64,000 nucleotides of DNA from Verrucomicrobiaceae bacterium (GTDB lineage: Bacteria > Verrucomicrobiota > Verrucomicrobiia > Verrucomicrobiales > Verrucomicrobiaceae). The position numbers and the translations under genes were made by a program. Each line of letters starts with the position of its first letter. The stretch's first letter is position 1. This document shows, in pieces, positions 1 through 7,869 of this stretch. The stretch spans positions 1 to 64,000 of the forward strand of contig JAIBCL010000034.1 in NCBI GenBank assembly GCA_019694165.1. Reading direction: 5' to 3'. The notes under the pieces are model-generated. The model saw nothing but the letters and a program-made list of their open reading frames with translations. It did no database searches and was not told the DNA's origin.

Positions 1-74
1 GGCAGATCAAGGACATCACTCCCGACGCATGGGCACAGGTGCAGACTACGAGCACTCGACGCAAAGCCGCGTAG
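1..74 (+). CDS. possible C-terminal end of an unidentified gene cut by the window edge
   Basis: One plus-strand frame is open from the window edge to a TAG at 72-74 and would end in the residues TTSTRRKAA. The stretch is too short to assign a family. It lies tail to tail with the IS630-type transposase that follows on the other strand. It could equally be non-coding IS sequence, because a shifted minus-strand frame of the transposase also stays open across it. Confidence 0.25.
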   Translation, partial: QIKDITPDAWAQVQTTSTRRKAA

Positions 75-83
75 CACTCAAAC

Positions 84-1040
84 TCATCCGGCAACGCCTT
101 TTGCACGGTCGTTTCCGTGTCGCTTACTTTTGAGCGAGCGGTTGAGCCGCTCGTCGGGGTTGAGTTCCGGGCTGTAGCTGGGCAGATGATGCACCGCGAT
201 TTGCTCGCGATGCCTCGCCAGCCACTCCTTCCCCGGCTTGCTGTGATGCACTCGCAGGTTGTCGAGGATGAGACACACTTTGCGGCCTTTCATCGAGCGC
301 ACCAGCCGTTCCAGGAACCGGATCAGCAACGCTGAGTTCAACGCCCCTTGGTAAACCATCCACCTCGCACTGCCCCGGTTGCTCACCGCGCTCATCATGG
401 AGCTGCCAAAGCGTTTGGACATCTGCCTGACCTCGGGTGTTTCCCCGCGCGGCGCATAGCCGCGCACGACGTTGGCCTGGTTGTTGACCCCGGTCTGGTC
501 TCCCCAGTAAATCTCCGCCCCCTCAGCCTTCGCCTGGGCCGCGATCTGCGGATACTGTTGCTCCAGCCACTCTTTGACCTCTTTGGGGCGCTGCTCACAG
601 GCCCGCTTCATGGGCTTCTGCGGGGTGAAGCCCCAGCGCTTCAAATACAGCCCCATCGTGCGCACGGGAAGCTTCAGGCCGTAGCGTTTGGCCAGCAGTT
701 GCGCCACGGCTTTGCGCGTCCACAGGGCGAAGGGCAGCTTCAACTGCTCGGGCAACTTGTCGGTGATGAGCCTTCGCACCTCCTTCTCCTGCGCGTCGCT
801 CATGTGCCGTTTCTCGCCGTGTTTGCGTCCGCGTTCGTCACGCAGCAGGGCCTGGGTTCCGTGCTCACGCTGGTGCTGCTTCCACTGCTGCACGGTGCGT
901 GGATGCACGCCCACAGCCTCGGCGATGTCCCGCTCGTTCCAACCCTTCTTGACCAGAAGCGCCGCCCGTCGGCGTGCTTCCACCTGTTGCTCTTTGCTGA
1001 GTTTGCGTCCGTCTTCTTTCATGCGGCGCCTCCATAGCAC
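84..1040 (-). CDS. IS630-family (Tc1/mariner superfamily) transposase, 3' end altered
   Basis: This 318-residue DDE transposase would cut and paste its own insertion sequence. An N-terminal helix-turn-helix (about residues 15-60) is followed by a linker and a catalytic domain with the expected acidic triad: D181 in WGDQTG, D260 in LILDNLRVHH and E297 in SPELNPDERLN. These motifs are diagnostic of the IS630 group. The protein stops about 20 residues after the last catalytic residue, shorter than the usual tail. Skipping one base at an AAAA run just after codon LK opens another frame reading VSDTETTVQKALPDEFE, which looks like the lost C-terminus. The copy is therefore probably frameshifted and may be inactive. 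An alternative start at M7 (position 1022) is possible. It sits head to head with an IS4-type fragment, so it probably landed in or beside an older element. Confidence 0.85.
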   Translation of the reverse strand: MLWRRRMKEDGRKLSKEQQVEARRRAALLVKKGWNERDIAEAVGVHPRTVQQWKQHQREHGTQALLRDERGRKHGEKRHMSDAQEKEVRRLITDKLPEQLKLPFALWTRKAVAQLLAKRYGLKLPVRTMGLYLKRWGFTPQKPMKRACEQRPKEVKEWLEQQYPQIAAQAKAEGAEIYWGDQTGVNNQANVVRGYAPRGETPEVRQMSKRFGSSMMSAVSNRGSARWMVYQGALNSALLIRFLERLVRSMKGRKVCLILDNLRVHHSKPGKEWLARHREQIAVHHLPSYSPELNPDERLNRSLKSKRHGNDRAKGVAG

Positions 1041-1099
1041 ACCAATCTATACGTGCTATCTATTTGCCGGATTAATAGTGAAGTGTTCGTTGAGGGGCA

Positions 1100-2122
1100 A
1101 TGGCAGCGCACACGAAGTTCTTTCCCGCGTTTCACCGGCATCTTTTTGGGCGTGCGCCAGTTGGCAAAGCCCGCCTGCTGGCGCGCAAGGTCCGCGAGGC
1201 CGACCAGCTCTGCCTGACGCAGTTGCACGCACTCTTTGCCGAGGTTCTGCCGTCGTGGCTCTCGTGCTACAATGCCTCGCAAGGCACCAATAGCCGGCAC
1301 CGCATCTACACGCCTCTGGTGACCTTCTGGGCCCTTCTATCTCAGACACTGGATGCGGATGGAAGCTGCTGCCGTGCCGTCACCCGCGTGCAGACCTTGT
1401 GCTCCGCGTTGAAGCTGCCGCTGCCTGATGAGGACACGGGTGCTTATTGCACTGCACGAGCACGGCTGCCGATGAAGCTGCTGCTGCGCCTGCGTTCCCA
1501 CATCGTCGGCAAGCTCGCAGAGAGGCCTCACGGCCACCCCGTGACGACATTCTTCCTCACCGGAGCCTGTGGCGACATCAACCCTATCTACAGCGTGCGG
1601 CGCGACCTCTTCGAACAACGGCTCGGCGGAGAGATCGTGCGCTGCCTCGGACAACTCGAAACCATCACCAAGCCATCGCTCGCCATTGAGACGCGCGAGT
1701 TCGAGATGCCCGGCCGCGAGCATCCCCAGTTCAAGGAAGCCAAAGTCGCCCGCAACTGGCCCGGCCAGCTTGAGCACTACCGCAAGTCGTTCGCCGACAT
1801 GAAGAAGCGGGAGCAGCCGAGTTACCTCTACTTCATCACCGGCCTCCGCATCGGAGACGACTTCGGCATCATTACCAACGCCGATGAACTCTTTTGCAGC
1901 ATCGGCATGAGCATCAAGAGACAGTCGCCATTCAAGCACACGATGACCGTGGAGCAGGTCAACGGTGCCCATGGCTACGTGCCCAGCGCGAAAGGTTTCG
2001 AGGGCGGCAGCTACGAGACCTGGTTCGGCGAGCACTCCTACCTCACGACCAAGGCCGACGAGATCATCAAGCGCGAGTCGTTGGAAATCCTAAACCGCCT
2101 CAAGCGTGGAAACAAAAAGTGA
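1100..2122 (+). pseudogene. chimeric ORF: IS4-type transposase N-terminus fused to ceramidase-like C-terminus
   Basis: The frame is open for 340 codons but joins two unrelated proteins. Residues 1 to about 140 resemble the N-terminal region of IS4-family transposases (HRIYTPLVTFWALLSQ and DADGSCCRAV, followed by an LP-rich turn), with no catalytic domain after it. From about residue 148 it becomes the C-terminal part of a neutral/alkaline non-lysosomal ceramidase-type protein: FFLTGACGDINPIYS matches the conserved GD-NP core of that family, and the end (SYETWFGEHSY then a helical ILNRLKRG tail) fits its C-terminus. The natural ceramidase N-terminus with its signal peptide and zinc ligands is missing. 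The simplest reading is an IS4-type element that truncated a ceramidase-like gene and by chance left an open fusion. A working protein is unlikely. Confidence 0.7.
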
Positions 2123-2137
2123 TGAGCTGATGTCACT

Positions 2138-4849
2138 TCACCGCACGATCTCGATCAACCGAAACACACCCGCAGGCACGATCACGTTCAGCGGTTGGTT
2201 CAGATCTCCGAGTGCCTTGCCGGTGAGACGGTCCGTGAGATGCCATGCGCCAGGGCGTTGCGCGGTGATCGTCACGGTGCGTTCGGTGGGGTTCACCCAG
2301 CCGGGGTCGATCAGCACGATCACATAGCGGTCGGGAGCTTGTTCGATGATTTGATGAAATACGGTGCCTTCGACTTTGAAGGGGAAGGTCTTGGCTGCGT
2401 CAGCGAGTTCTGCGGTGATGATGCGGCGGGCATCGGTGAGAGAATACGATTGGCCGTTCTTGCTGAGCAGGTCGCCATCGCTGGTCCAGAGCGATGACCA
2501 GCGATTGGACTGCGGCTTTGCATCGGGGAGCAGGCACACGAGACCTTGCGGTGCGGTGTGCGGGAGATGCAGCGTGTCGCGTCGTGTGCGGCCCCAGAGA
2601 TACGTGGCGACATCGGTGGGGGGCAGCGGGGCCATGGACCAGTAGGTATCCAGACGGTCGAAGGCCCAGGCTTGGGAATCGGTGCCGTCGTTGCCCCAGT
2701 ATTCTTCGTGATGACCGTTCGCGCCGTGCTTGTCGAAGCGCTCGCTCACGGATGGCAGCGTGATCGCGATGGGCGAGAGCGTGCGCAGTTGCTCGCGTCG
2801 CGGTGGTGTGATCGCGCCTTTGCCGAGCAGGTTCAGGAACGGCACCGCGCCCTCCGCACCGACGCGCGTCCATTCGTTGTCACGATTGCGTTCGCCATTG
2901 AGCAGCATGAACACACGCGCGCCGAGCATGGCCTGCGAGGTGTAGTAGCGCAACGTGGGATGGCCCGTCATCACCGTCTCCCACTCCCAGGCACGACCGG
3001 TGCAAAACCAGTCCGCACAACTCCGACTGGCCCAGTCATCCACTTGACCATCGGCCCACAATCCGATGCGCGCAGCGAGGTTTACCTCGGTGCAGCGCGA
3101 GTTGCTGTCCTCCACGGCGGGCACGAGCACGGAGCGATAGCGGCCATTGAAGATGAGCTTCCGCATCTGCGGGTCCGACGGCCACTGCGCCCACCAAACG
3201 TCCTTGTTGCGCGGAATGAGACGCTTGTGGTGCTTCAGGCACAGCTCCAGGATCGGCTGGATGTGATGCTCGTAGTAGTAGGCCATCTCTTTGCGATCCT
3301 CGTCCTCAGCGGTGATGAAACCGAGCAGGCTGTTCGGCGCGGCATCGAGCATCGCGGCCACGGTGGCGATCTCCAGATGCGGGCTGCAACCATGTCCCAC
3401 CTGCACCCAGAAGCCGCAGTGCGCGGCCTCGAATTGGCGCGCGGCCTCCACGATGTTCTCGCGCGACAAATCATGTTTCAGGCGTCGGTCGCGACTCCAC
3501 GGCGTGCCATCGGGGCGCAGCAGCGGAGCGTTTTCACCGGGCCAGAAACAAGTGGCAAAGCGCAGCCGCTCGAAGGGGAACTGCCGCTCGTAAGCCTTCA
3601 CCTCGGCGATCCAATTGGCGAACTTGCCCGGCGCGTAACCGCTCCACAAACGATGGTTCACGATGATGTCGAATGGACCAGCTGCGCCGGTCATTGGCGT
3701 GCCCTTCCATGACGCGCTGGCCTCCACGACTTGCTGCAAGTTCCTGCCAATGCGCGCCATCGCCCCCTGTCGCGCGATGCCTTGCACCGCCTTCTCCCAG
3801 CCAGGTTCCAAGGTGATGCGATACAGGCTGTCGTCGCCATTCGGACTGGAGCCGAGCACGATGCTGCCATGCGGTTGACCCGGCTGATAAACGACATCCG
3901 TGAAGCCAATCGGCGCGCTCGCCTTGCTGAGCAGCGCGCCCTTTTGATCAAAGAGCCGGATCGTATTCGCCTCAACGGTCACGATCTCAGCGCCCGCGCT
4001 GTCCGTGAGATCACCAGCAGCGAACATGCGCATGGCATAATAGGTGTCATAGCTGCCCTGCTCATCATCGTCAGGCAGCTTCGCGACTTGATGTCGGCCG
4101 CCTTTGAGCGAGACCGCGCCGGGATAATGAATCAACTCTGCCGCACCATCACCGTCCAGATCAGCGACGGTGCCGTTCGCAGTCTTCACCTGCTCGTCGT
4201 TGCGCGATTGCTTGCCCTTTTTGCCAGCGCCTGATGCGATGGGCTTGAGCGCATCGCCTTTGAAGAAGACCAGATCCTGCGGGCTCCCGCGAATCGGGAT
4301 CACCGCGACTTCATCCGCGCCATCGCCATCGAAGTCGCCCGCGCGCAACATGCGGCCTGCGCCATTGATCTTAGCCGAGGCGAGCCGCTCGCCTTTGGCT
4401 GAGAAGGCGATGATCTCACGCGACACACCCGTCGCGAGCACGACGGGCGTCTTGCCATCCAGCCGCGCCACCGCCACCTGATACACCGGCGCGCTGAGGT
4501 CTAGCTTCCATAGCACCGCACCGCTCGCGCTCAGCAGATAGACAAACCCATTCGCACACGCGACGGCGATCTCATCGCGTCCATCGCCATCCACATCTCC
4601 CGCCGCGAGATCGAACGCGAAGCCGCCGATGCTCGCGTCCCACACTGGCTTACCCGCGCTGGTGAACGCGCACACGCGATTGTCATAAGTCGAGCCGACG
4701 ATCTCCTTCGTCGCCTTGTCACCGCCGAGTTCAGCCACGGTGAGGCGATACACATTGCGGCCTTCGGTGGGCATGATTTCGACAGTGCCCATGAGCTGCG
4801 ATGCGACGAGCAGGAATGCGGGCAATAGAATGGCGCGGAATGGTTTCAT
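2138..4849 (-). CDS. secreted FG-GAP/VCBS repeat protein with a C-terminal glycosidase-like region
   Basis: A 903-residue exported protein with a signal peptide (about residues 1-21). The N-terminal 350 residues form a beta-propeller of FG-GAP/VCBS repeats with calcium-loop motifs DVDGDGRDE, DFDGDGADE and DLDGDGAAE, a fold often involved in binding. From about residue 390 a different domain, rich in Trp and His, reads like a (beta/alpha)8 glycosidase-like domain (NHRLWSGY, RFATCFWPGE, HHKRLIPRNKDVWWAQWP, then GARVFMLLNGERN) and is followed by a beta-rich tail with an Ala-Gly-Val-Phe-Arg end. No family could be named with certainty and no catalytic acids are assigned. It overlaps the upstream HxlR regulator by 4 bases (ATGA), so the two are probably co-transcribed. 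A decayed partial copy lies at 6467-6631. Confidence 0.75.
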   Translation of the reverse strand: MKPFRAILLPAFLLVASQLMGTVEIMPTEGRNVYRLTVAELGGDKATKEIVGSTYDNRVCAFTSAGKPVWDASIGGFAFDLAAGDVDGDGRDEIAVACANGFVYLLSASGAVLWKLDLSAPVYQVAVARLDGKTPVVLATGVSREIIAFSAKGERLASAKINGAGRMLRAGDFDGDGADEVAVIPIRGSPQDLVFFKGDALKPIASGAGKKGKQSRNDEQVKTANGTVADLDGDGAAELIHYPGAVSLKGGRHQVAKLPDDDEQGSYDTYYAMRMFAAGDLTDSAGAEIVTVEANTIRLFDQKGALLSKASAPIGFTDVVYQPGQPHGSIVLGSSPNGDDSLYRITLEPGWEKAVQGIARQGAMARIGRNLQQVVEASASWKGTPMTGAAGPFDIIVNHRLWSGYAPGKFANWIAEVKAYERQFPFERLRFATCFWPGENAPLLRPDGTPWSRDRRLKHDLSRENIVEAARQFEAAHCGFWVQVGHGCSPHLEIATVAAMLDAAPNSLLGFITAEDEDRKEMAYYYEHHIQPILELCLKHHKRLIPRNKDVWWAQWPSDPQMRKLIFNGRYRSVLVPAVEDSNSRCTEVNLAARIGLWADGQVDDWASRSCADWFCTGRAWEWETVMTGHPTLRYYTSQAMLGARVFMLLNGERNRDNEWTRVGAEGAVPFLNLLGKGAITPPRREQLRTLSPIAITLPSVSERFDKHGANGHHEEYWGNDGTDSQAWAFDRLDTYWSMAPLPPTDVATYLWGRTRRDTLHLPHTAPQGLVCLLPDAKPQSNRWSSLWTSDGDLLSKNGQSYSLTDARRIITAELADAAKTFPFKVEGTVFHQIIEQAPDRYVIVLIDPGWVNPTERTVTITAQRPGAWHLTDRLTGKALGDLNQPLNVIVPAGVFRLIEIVR

Positions 4850-5217
4850 GCGGGGCGTTGGTCGCTGCCATGCTCCTCATCCAGATCACGGATGCTTTCG
4901 ATGATCGTGTTGAGCTTCACGCCGGTGGGCGTGAGCGCATACTCCGTGCGCGGCACTTTGCCTTCGACCTCCGTGCGCGTGATGAGGCGGTAGTCCACCA
5001 GCTTGCGCAGGCGTTCATTGAGGATCTTCGTTGAGATGCCGGGGATGAAGCGCTCGAGCTGTCCGGGCCGCGTCACGCCACGACCAATGGCCGCAAGCAC
5101 CGCGGCGGACCACTTGCAGCCCACCACATCCTCCAGCCGACGATAGGCGGTGCGCTCTGTGAGCGGCAGGTATCCAGGTTTCTTCGTGGCGGCAGGCTTG
5201 GGTTTCATGCGGGTCAT
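4846..5217 (-). CDS. HxlR-family winged-helix transcriptional regulator
   Basis: This 123-residue protein has the HxlR-type winged helix: VVGCKWSAAVLAAI, then a recognition region (GISTKILNERLRKLVDYRLI) and the wing (EVEGKVPRTEYALTPTG). C34, just before KW, sits where redox-sensing HxlR members such as HypR and YodB carry their reactive cysteine; that comparison is from family knowledge. The gene is transcribed away from a CxxC thioredoxin-like gene starting 165 bases off, the usual geometry for HxlR regulators and redox targets. It overlaps the downstream FG-GAP protein by 4 bases. It is probably autoregulated from the shared intergenic region. No operator palindrome was convincing by eye. 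Confidence 0.85.
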   Translation of the reverse strand: MTRMKPKPAATKKPGYLPLTERTAYRRLEDVVGCKWSAAVLAAIGRGVTRPGQLERFIPGISTKILNERLRKLVDYRLITRTEVEGKVPRTEYALTPTGVKLNTIIESIRDLDEEHGSDQRPA

Positions 5218-5382
5218 TTATCTCGCCGGCCGCGATGCAGCCAGTGGGCACAAAACGGTGCCCGCCCACGCAATAGTGCCCTCTTTCGTGATTTCGCAGC
5301 GCGCGTTCTGATGGCGGCGACATCCGGTGCCTCACGCACCGGCGTGTCATTCAAACCAAACAAACACACGTCATTCACACCC

Positions 5383-5619
5383 ATGAAATCGAAAGCCATC
5401 TTCTACCACGCAGGCTGCCCTGTCTGCGTCGCCGCCGAACAAAACGTCGCCGCCGCGCTCGACACGAGCCGCTTCGATGTCGATATCGTCCACCTCGGCA
5501 CCGACAAATCACGCGTTGCCGAAGCCGAGGCCGCTGGAGTCAAATCCGTGCCCGCTCTCGTGATGAACGGCACGGCGTATCACATCAATTTCGGTGCTGA
5601 TCTCAGCGTGCTGAAGTAG
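5383..5619 (+). CDS. small thioredoxin/glutaredoxin-like protein
   Basis: A 78-residue cytosolic protein with a single thioredoxin-fold unit. It starts with a beta strand (KAIFYHA), then a CxxC active site (C12-P-V-C15) at the start of a helix, and has the cis-Pro motif SVPALVM near residue 58, as in glutaredoxins. It would act as a thiol-disulfide reductant or a metal/thiol-binding protein. The ATG at 5383 is chosen because the fold begins directly after it; the upstream in-frame extension looks non-coding. It is divergent from the HxlR regulator and followed by DUF2024 and zinc-ribbon genes on the same strand. Confidence 0.8.
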   Translation: MKSKAIFYHAGCPVCVAAEQNVAAALDTSRFDVDIVHLGTDKSRVAEAEAAGVKSVPALVMNGTAYHINFGADLSVLK

Positions 5620-5733
5620 GCCCGTCACACCGCGTCCTCCGTGTCGGAGCCTGTTAGCTTGTCACACCGCTGCGACACGGAGGCGCACAGTTTTTGAGTT
5701 ATCCGCAGTTCCTCGTCTGTAATCTCCGACACC

Positions 5734-5994
5734 ATGAACGTCTCCGTCTTCGACACCTACGTCCGCCGCGCCGATGGCCGCGTGATGCACTTCGACATCC
5801 TCGTGCCCGACACCGAGAAGGACCTCGCACGCATTCACAGCCACGGTCGTGAGTTCTTGAAGAGCAAAGGCCAGGAAGACGCGATCCTGGGCACCAAAGA
5901 ATGCCGCTTCTGCCATGTGGAACGCGCCACGCCCGAGATGGTGAAGTCCATCGAGGAGCGCGGCTACTTCATCATCGAGATGGAGAACTGCTGA
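5734..5994 (+). CDS. DUF2024 family protein
   Basis: This 86-residue protein matches the DUF2024 pattern as I know it: an N-terminal VFDTYV(R)R strand, a central HFDILVP, and a C-terminal CRFCH cluster (C57, C60, H61) before a helix and a final EMENC. The function of the family is not established. The CxxCH cluster could bind metal; heme attachment is unlikely because there is no export signal. It sits 114 bases after the thioredoxin-like gene and 13 bases before the next small Cys-rich gene, so the three may form a small thiol/metal-related unit. Confidence 0.8.
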   Translation: MNVSVFDTYVRRADGRVMHFDILVPDTEKDLARIHSHGREFLKSKGQEDAILGTKECRFCHVERATPEMVKSIEERGYFIIEMENC

Positions 5995-6007
5995 ACGCGT
6001 CAGCGCC

Positions 6008-6211
6008 ATGAGCACCGAAGCCGAATCCTCCGCAACCACCGCCGCCTGCTGCGAAGCCTGCGGACGCCACGACCCCATCCGCATGGGCGACCGCTGGCTG
6101 TGCGCCGAGTGCATCTCCACCGCTGGCTCCTGCTGCCCAGAGTTCGGAGCCTGGGATGCCTGGTCCCAGGAGGAAGGCGTCGCACCCAGGTGTTTCGTTA
6201 GTGCGCAGTGA
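6008..6211 (+). CDS. small zinc-ribbon-like Cys-rich protein
   Basis: A 67-residue protein with two cysteine knuckles, C15-x2-C18 and C32-x2-C35, spaced like a zinc ribbon (CCEACGRHDPIRMGDRWLCAEC), plus a CC pair at 42-43. No enzymatic domain is visible. It follows the DUF2024 gene by 13 bases and is probably co-transcribed. The cysteine spacing and conserved Trp between knuckles make a real gene likely despite its size. Role unknown; metal binding is inferred only. Confidence 0.6.
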   Translation: MSTEAESSATTAACCEACGRHDPIRMGDRWLCAECISTAGSCCPEFGAWDAWSQEEGVAPRCFVSAQ

Positions 6212-6322
6212 GTCCTCGACTCTCCTTCGGCCGCTACAATCGCAATGCGAAGACTACGGCATCGAAAGCCATCGTCCGTGCCGGAACAGGCGCACGAGGA
6301 AATCGGCAAACCTGCAAAGAGA

Positions 6323-6455
6323 GTTGCAAAACCTCGGAGTTCGGAACTCAGATTTGTTGAATTCATTCTCCTGCCCTCATTCTCCTGCCCTTATTCTCCT
6401 GTCATTCCACACCATGATGACAGGAGAATGCGGGCAAGAGAATGGGTTTTGCAAC
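6323..6455. repeat. inverted-repeat element, copy A
   Basis: The ends are inverted copies of GTTGCAAAAC. Inside is a perfect 13-bp stem, ATTCTCCTGTCAT at 6393-6405 pairing with 6417-6429, around an 11-base loop, preceded by two further partial repeats of ATTCTCCTGCC. A second copy lies at 10870-10975. The flanks of that copy match this one in reverse complement, but its central loop reads in the same plus-strand direction. Size, terminal inverted repeats and intergenic position suggest a MITE- or REP-like mobile repeat. Confidence 0.75.
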
Positions 6456-6466
6456 TGCCTCTGCAC

Positions 6467-6631
6467 TCAAGTGATTTTTGCCGAGATGAGACATTTGCAT
6501 TGGGCTGCAAAGGCGATGATCTCACGCGATACACTCGTCGCGAGCACGAAGGACGTTTTGCTATCCAGCCGCGCCACGGTCACCAGATACACTGGCGAAC
6601 TAAAGTCCTGCTTCCACAGCAAACCAGACGT
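6467..6631 (-). pseudogene. decayed partial copy of the FG-GAP repeat protein gene
   Basis: Read on the minus strand this gives LLWKQDFSSPVYLVTVARLD and then KTSFVLATSVSREIIAF, clearly homologous to residues of the intact gene at 2138-4849 (VLWKLDLSAPVYQVAVARLD and KTPVVLATGVSREIIAF). The DNA match to about 4370-4530 is obvious over more than 100 bases. It has no signal peptide and no further repeats, and is joined at one end to a toxin fragment and at the other to the inverted-repeat element. It is a fragmentary duplication left after rearrangement. Confidence 0.75.
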
Positions 6632-6700
6632 CCACACACCGACGACTAATGGATTCAGAAGGTGCGCCATTTAATGGTCCAACTGAAGGACAAGAGCTGA
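6632..6700 (+). pseudogene. fragment of a PIN-domain toxin gene (copy 1)
   Basis: The frame reads HTDD-stop-WIQKVRHLMVQLKDKS-stop, matching the middle of the broken PIN gene at 7020-7127 (HTND-stop-WTQKPRDLLAQLKDKS-stop). Similarity continues for about 30 bases past the final stop. Both copies share the internal TAA, so the duplication happened after the gene was already broken, or copied an unusual parent. Confidence 0.65.
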
Positions 6701-6771
6701 CAGTCGCACTCGGGTAATGCAAGCAGTTGAATCAAGTTGTCAGTCACGAATCATCCCCTTAGCCTCCCTCC

Positions 6772-7011
6772 ATGCAAGCGACCCTCACTGTGGAAGCCTT
6801 CAACTTCATTCCCGAGCCGATTCGTCGGCGGCTGCGTCTCCAGCCTGGTTCGGTGCTGGAGTTTGATGAGCAGGCTCCCTTTCTCAAAGCGGTGCCCGCG
6901 GAGCAACCAGCGCCAACGGAGTTTCAGGACTGGCTCCAGGCAAGTGTGGGGTTTGCCAAAGGCAAGCTCACCACGGATGAGCGGATGGCTGAGACGCGGG
7001 GCGAGGATTGA
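6772..7011 (+). CDS. AbrB/MazE-like antitoxin of a broken TA pair
   Basis: This 79-residue protein has an N-terminal swapped-hairpin-like segment (IPEPIRRRLRLQPGSVLEFDE) typical of AbrB/MazE/VapB DNA-binding antitoxins. A C-terminal tail (FQDWLQASVGFAKGKLTTDERMAETRGED) would cover the toxin. The start ATG follows a CCTCC-containing region. The cognate PIN toxin begins 9 bases after the stop but is disrupted, so this antitoxin is now orphaned. Orphan antitoxins can persist as autoregulators or protect against related toxins; whether that applies here is unknown. Confidence 0.7.
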   Translation: MQATLTVEAFNFIPEPIRRRLRLQPGSVLEFDEQAPFLKAVPAEQPAPTEFQDWLQASVGFAKGKLTTDERMAETRGED

Positions 7012-7019
7012 TCGGTGTC

Positions 7020-7127
7020 ATGACCCTCGTCGATGCGAATGTGCTTCTCGATGTGCTGACACACACCAATGACTAATGGACCCAGAAGCCGCGCGATTTG
7101 TTGGCCCAACTGAAGGACAAGAGCTAA
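7020..7127 (+). pseudogene. broken VapC-type PIN-domain toxin (copy 2)
   Basis: It starts MTLVDANVLLDVLTHTND, an unmistakable PIN-domain N-terminus with the first catalytic Asp (D5) and a second acidic residue (D11). It is stopped by TAA at 7074-7076, resumes in the same frame as WTQKPRDLLAQLKDKS, and stops again at 7125. The remaining two thirds of the domain with the other acidic residues are gone. It lies directly behind its antitoxin gene, the standard VapBC order, so the toxin has been inactivated in place. Confidence 0.8.
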
Positions 7128-7195
7128 TAGACGCACATGATGCCTGCGATCAGTTGCTGCTTGGCAAGCCGTGCTCCAACAACTACCATCCTCCC

Positions 7196-7456
7196 ATGAG
7201 CACGATCACCGCAATCCTGGAGCCTTCAGTGGACGGCATGTTGCACCTGGCGATGCCTCGTGAACTGCTGGGCAAGAAGGTGCGCGTGACGGCGCAAGTG
7301 GAGGTGGCGGAGGAAGAGACGACGCTATCCCACTCCGCAGGATGGGATGCGCTCTCGCGAATCGCGGATCGGGGTGGATTGGATAGCATTGATGATCCGG
7401 TAGCCTGGCAGCGCGAGCTTCGTCAGGATCGTCCTCTTCCGGGTCGCGAATCATGA
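7196..7456 (+). CDS. VapB-like antitoxin
   Basis: An 86-residue protein. The N-terminus (ITAILEPSVDGMLHLAMPRELLGKKVRVTAQVEV) resembles the beta-rich DNA-binding half of VapB-type antitoxins, and the C-terminus (WDALSRIADRGGLDSIDDPVAWQRELRQDRPLPG) is the polar, Trp-containing tail that usually threads over the PIN toxin. The ATG at 7196 begins this domain; the longer upstream frame runs through the broken toxin remnant and is not credible. The stop overlaps the toxin start by 4 bases, indicating translational coupling. Confidence 0.75.
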   Translation: MSTITAILEPSVDGMLHLAMPRELLGKKVRVTAQVEVAEEETTLSHSAGWDALSRIADRGGLDSIDDPVAWQRELRQDRPLPGRES

Positions 7457-7833
7457 TTCTGCTCGACAGCAATATCGTGATCTATGCCGGGCAATCCCAG
7501 TTCCAGTGGCTCAAGGAGTTGTTGCAGCCCTTGCCCAGTGCGGTGTCCGTGGTGACGAGAGTCAAGTTCCTTGGCTATCACCGGCTGACAGTTGCGGACA
7601 AGGCAGACCTGGAGGCATTCTTCGCCGCCAGAACAAACCTGGAAACCACGATGAAGATCGCTGATCATGCCGTGCGGCTCCGGCAACAACGAAAAATGGG
7701 CCTCGGTGATTCGATCATTGCCGCCACCGCCTTGGAGCATGATTTGCAATTGGTCACCCGAAACACCGGCGATTTCGATTGGATACCTGGCCTCAAGCTG
7801 TGGAACCCTTTCGACACGCAAACGCCTCCCTGA
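7453..7833 (+). CDS. VapC-like PIN-domain ribonuclease toxin
   Basis: This 126-residue PIN-domain protein keeps the four acidic positions expected of the fold: D5 in ILLDSNIVIYA, an acidic residue in the central helical region, D81 in KMGLGDSIIAATAL and D103 in TRNTGDFDWIPGLKLWNPF. Length and motifs fit a complete VapC-type, Mg-dependent endoribonuclease that would block translation when free of antitoxin. It overlaps the VapB-like gene by 4 bases. The pair lies next to a broken relative, so this is a spot where TA modules accumulate. Confidence 0.85.
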   Translation: MILLDSNIVIYAGQSQFQWLKELLQPLPSAVSVVTRVKFLGYHRLTVADKADLEAFFAARTNLETTMKIADHAVRLRQQRKMGLGDSIIAATALEHDLQLVTRNTGDFDWIPGLKLWNPFDTQTPP

Positions 7834-7869
7834 CGCTTGAGGTAAATGAAAATGTGAAGGCGACGCGCT

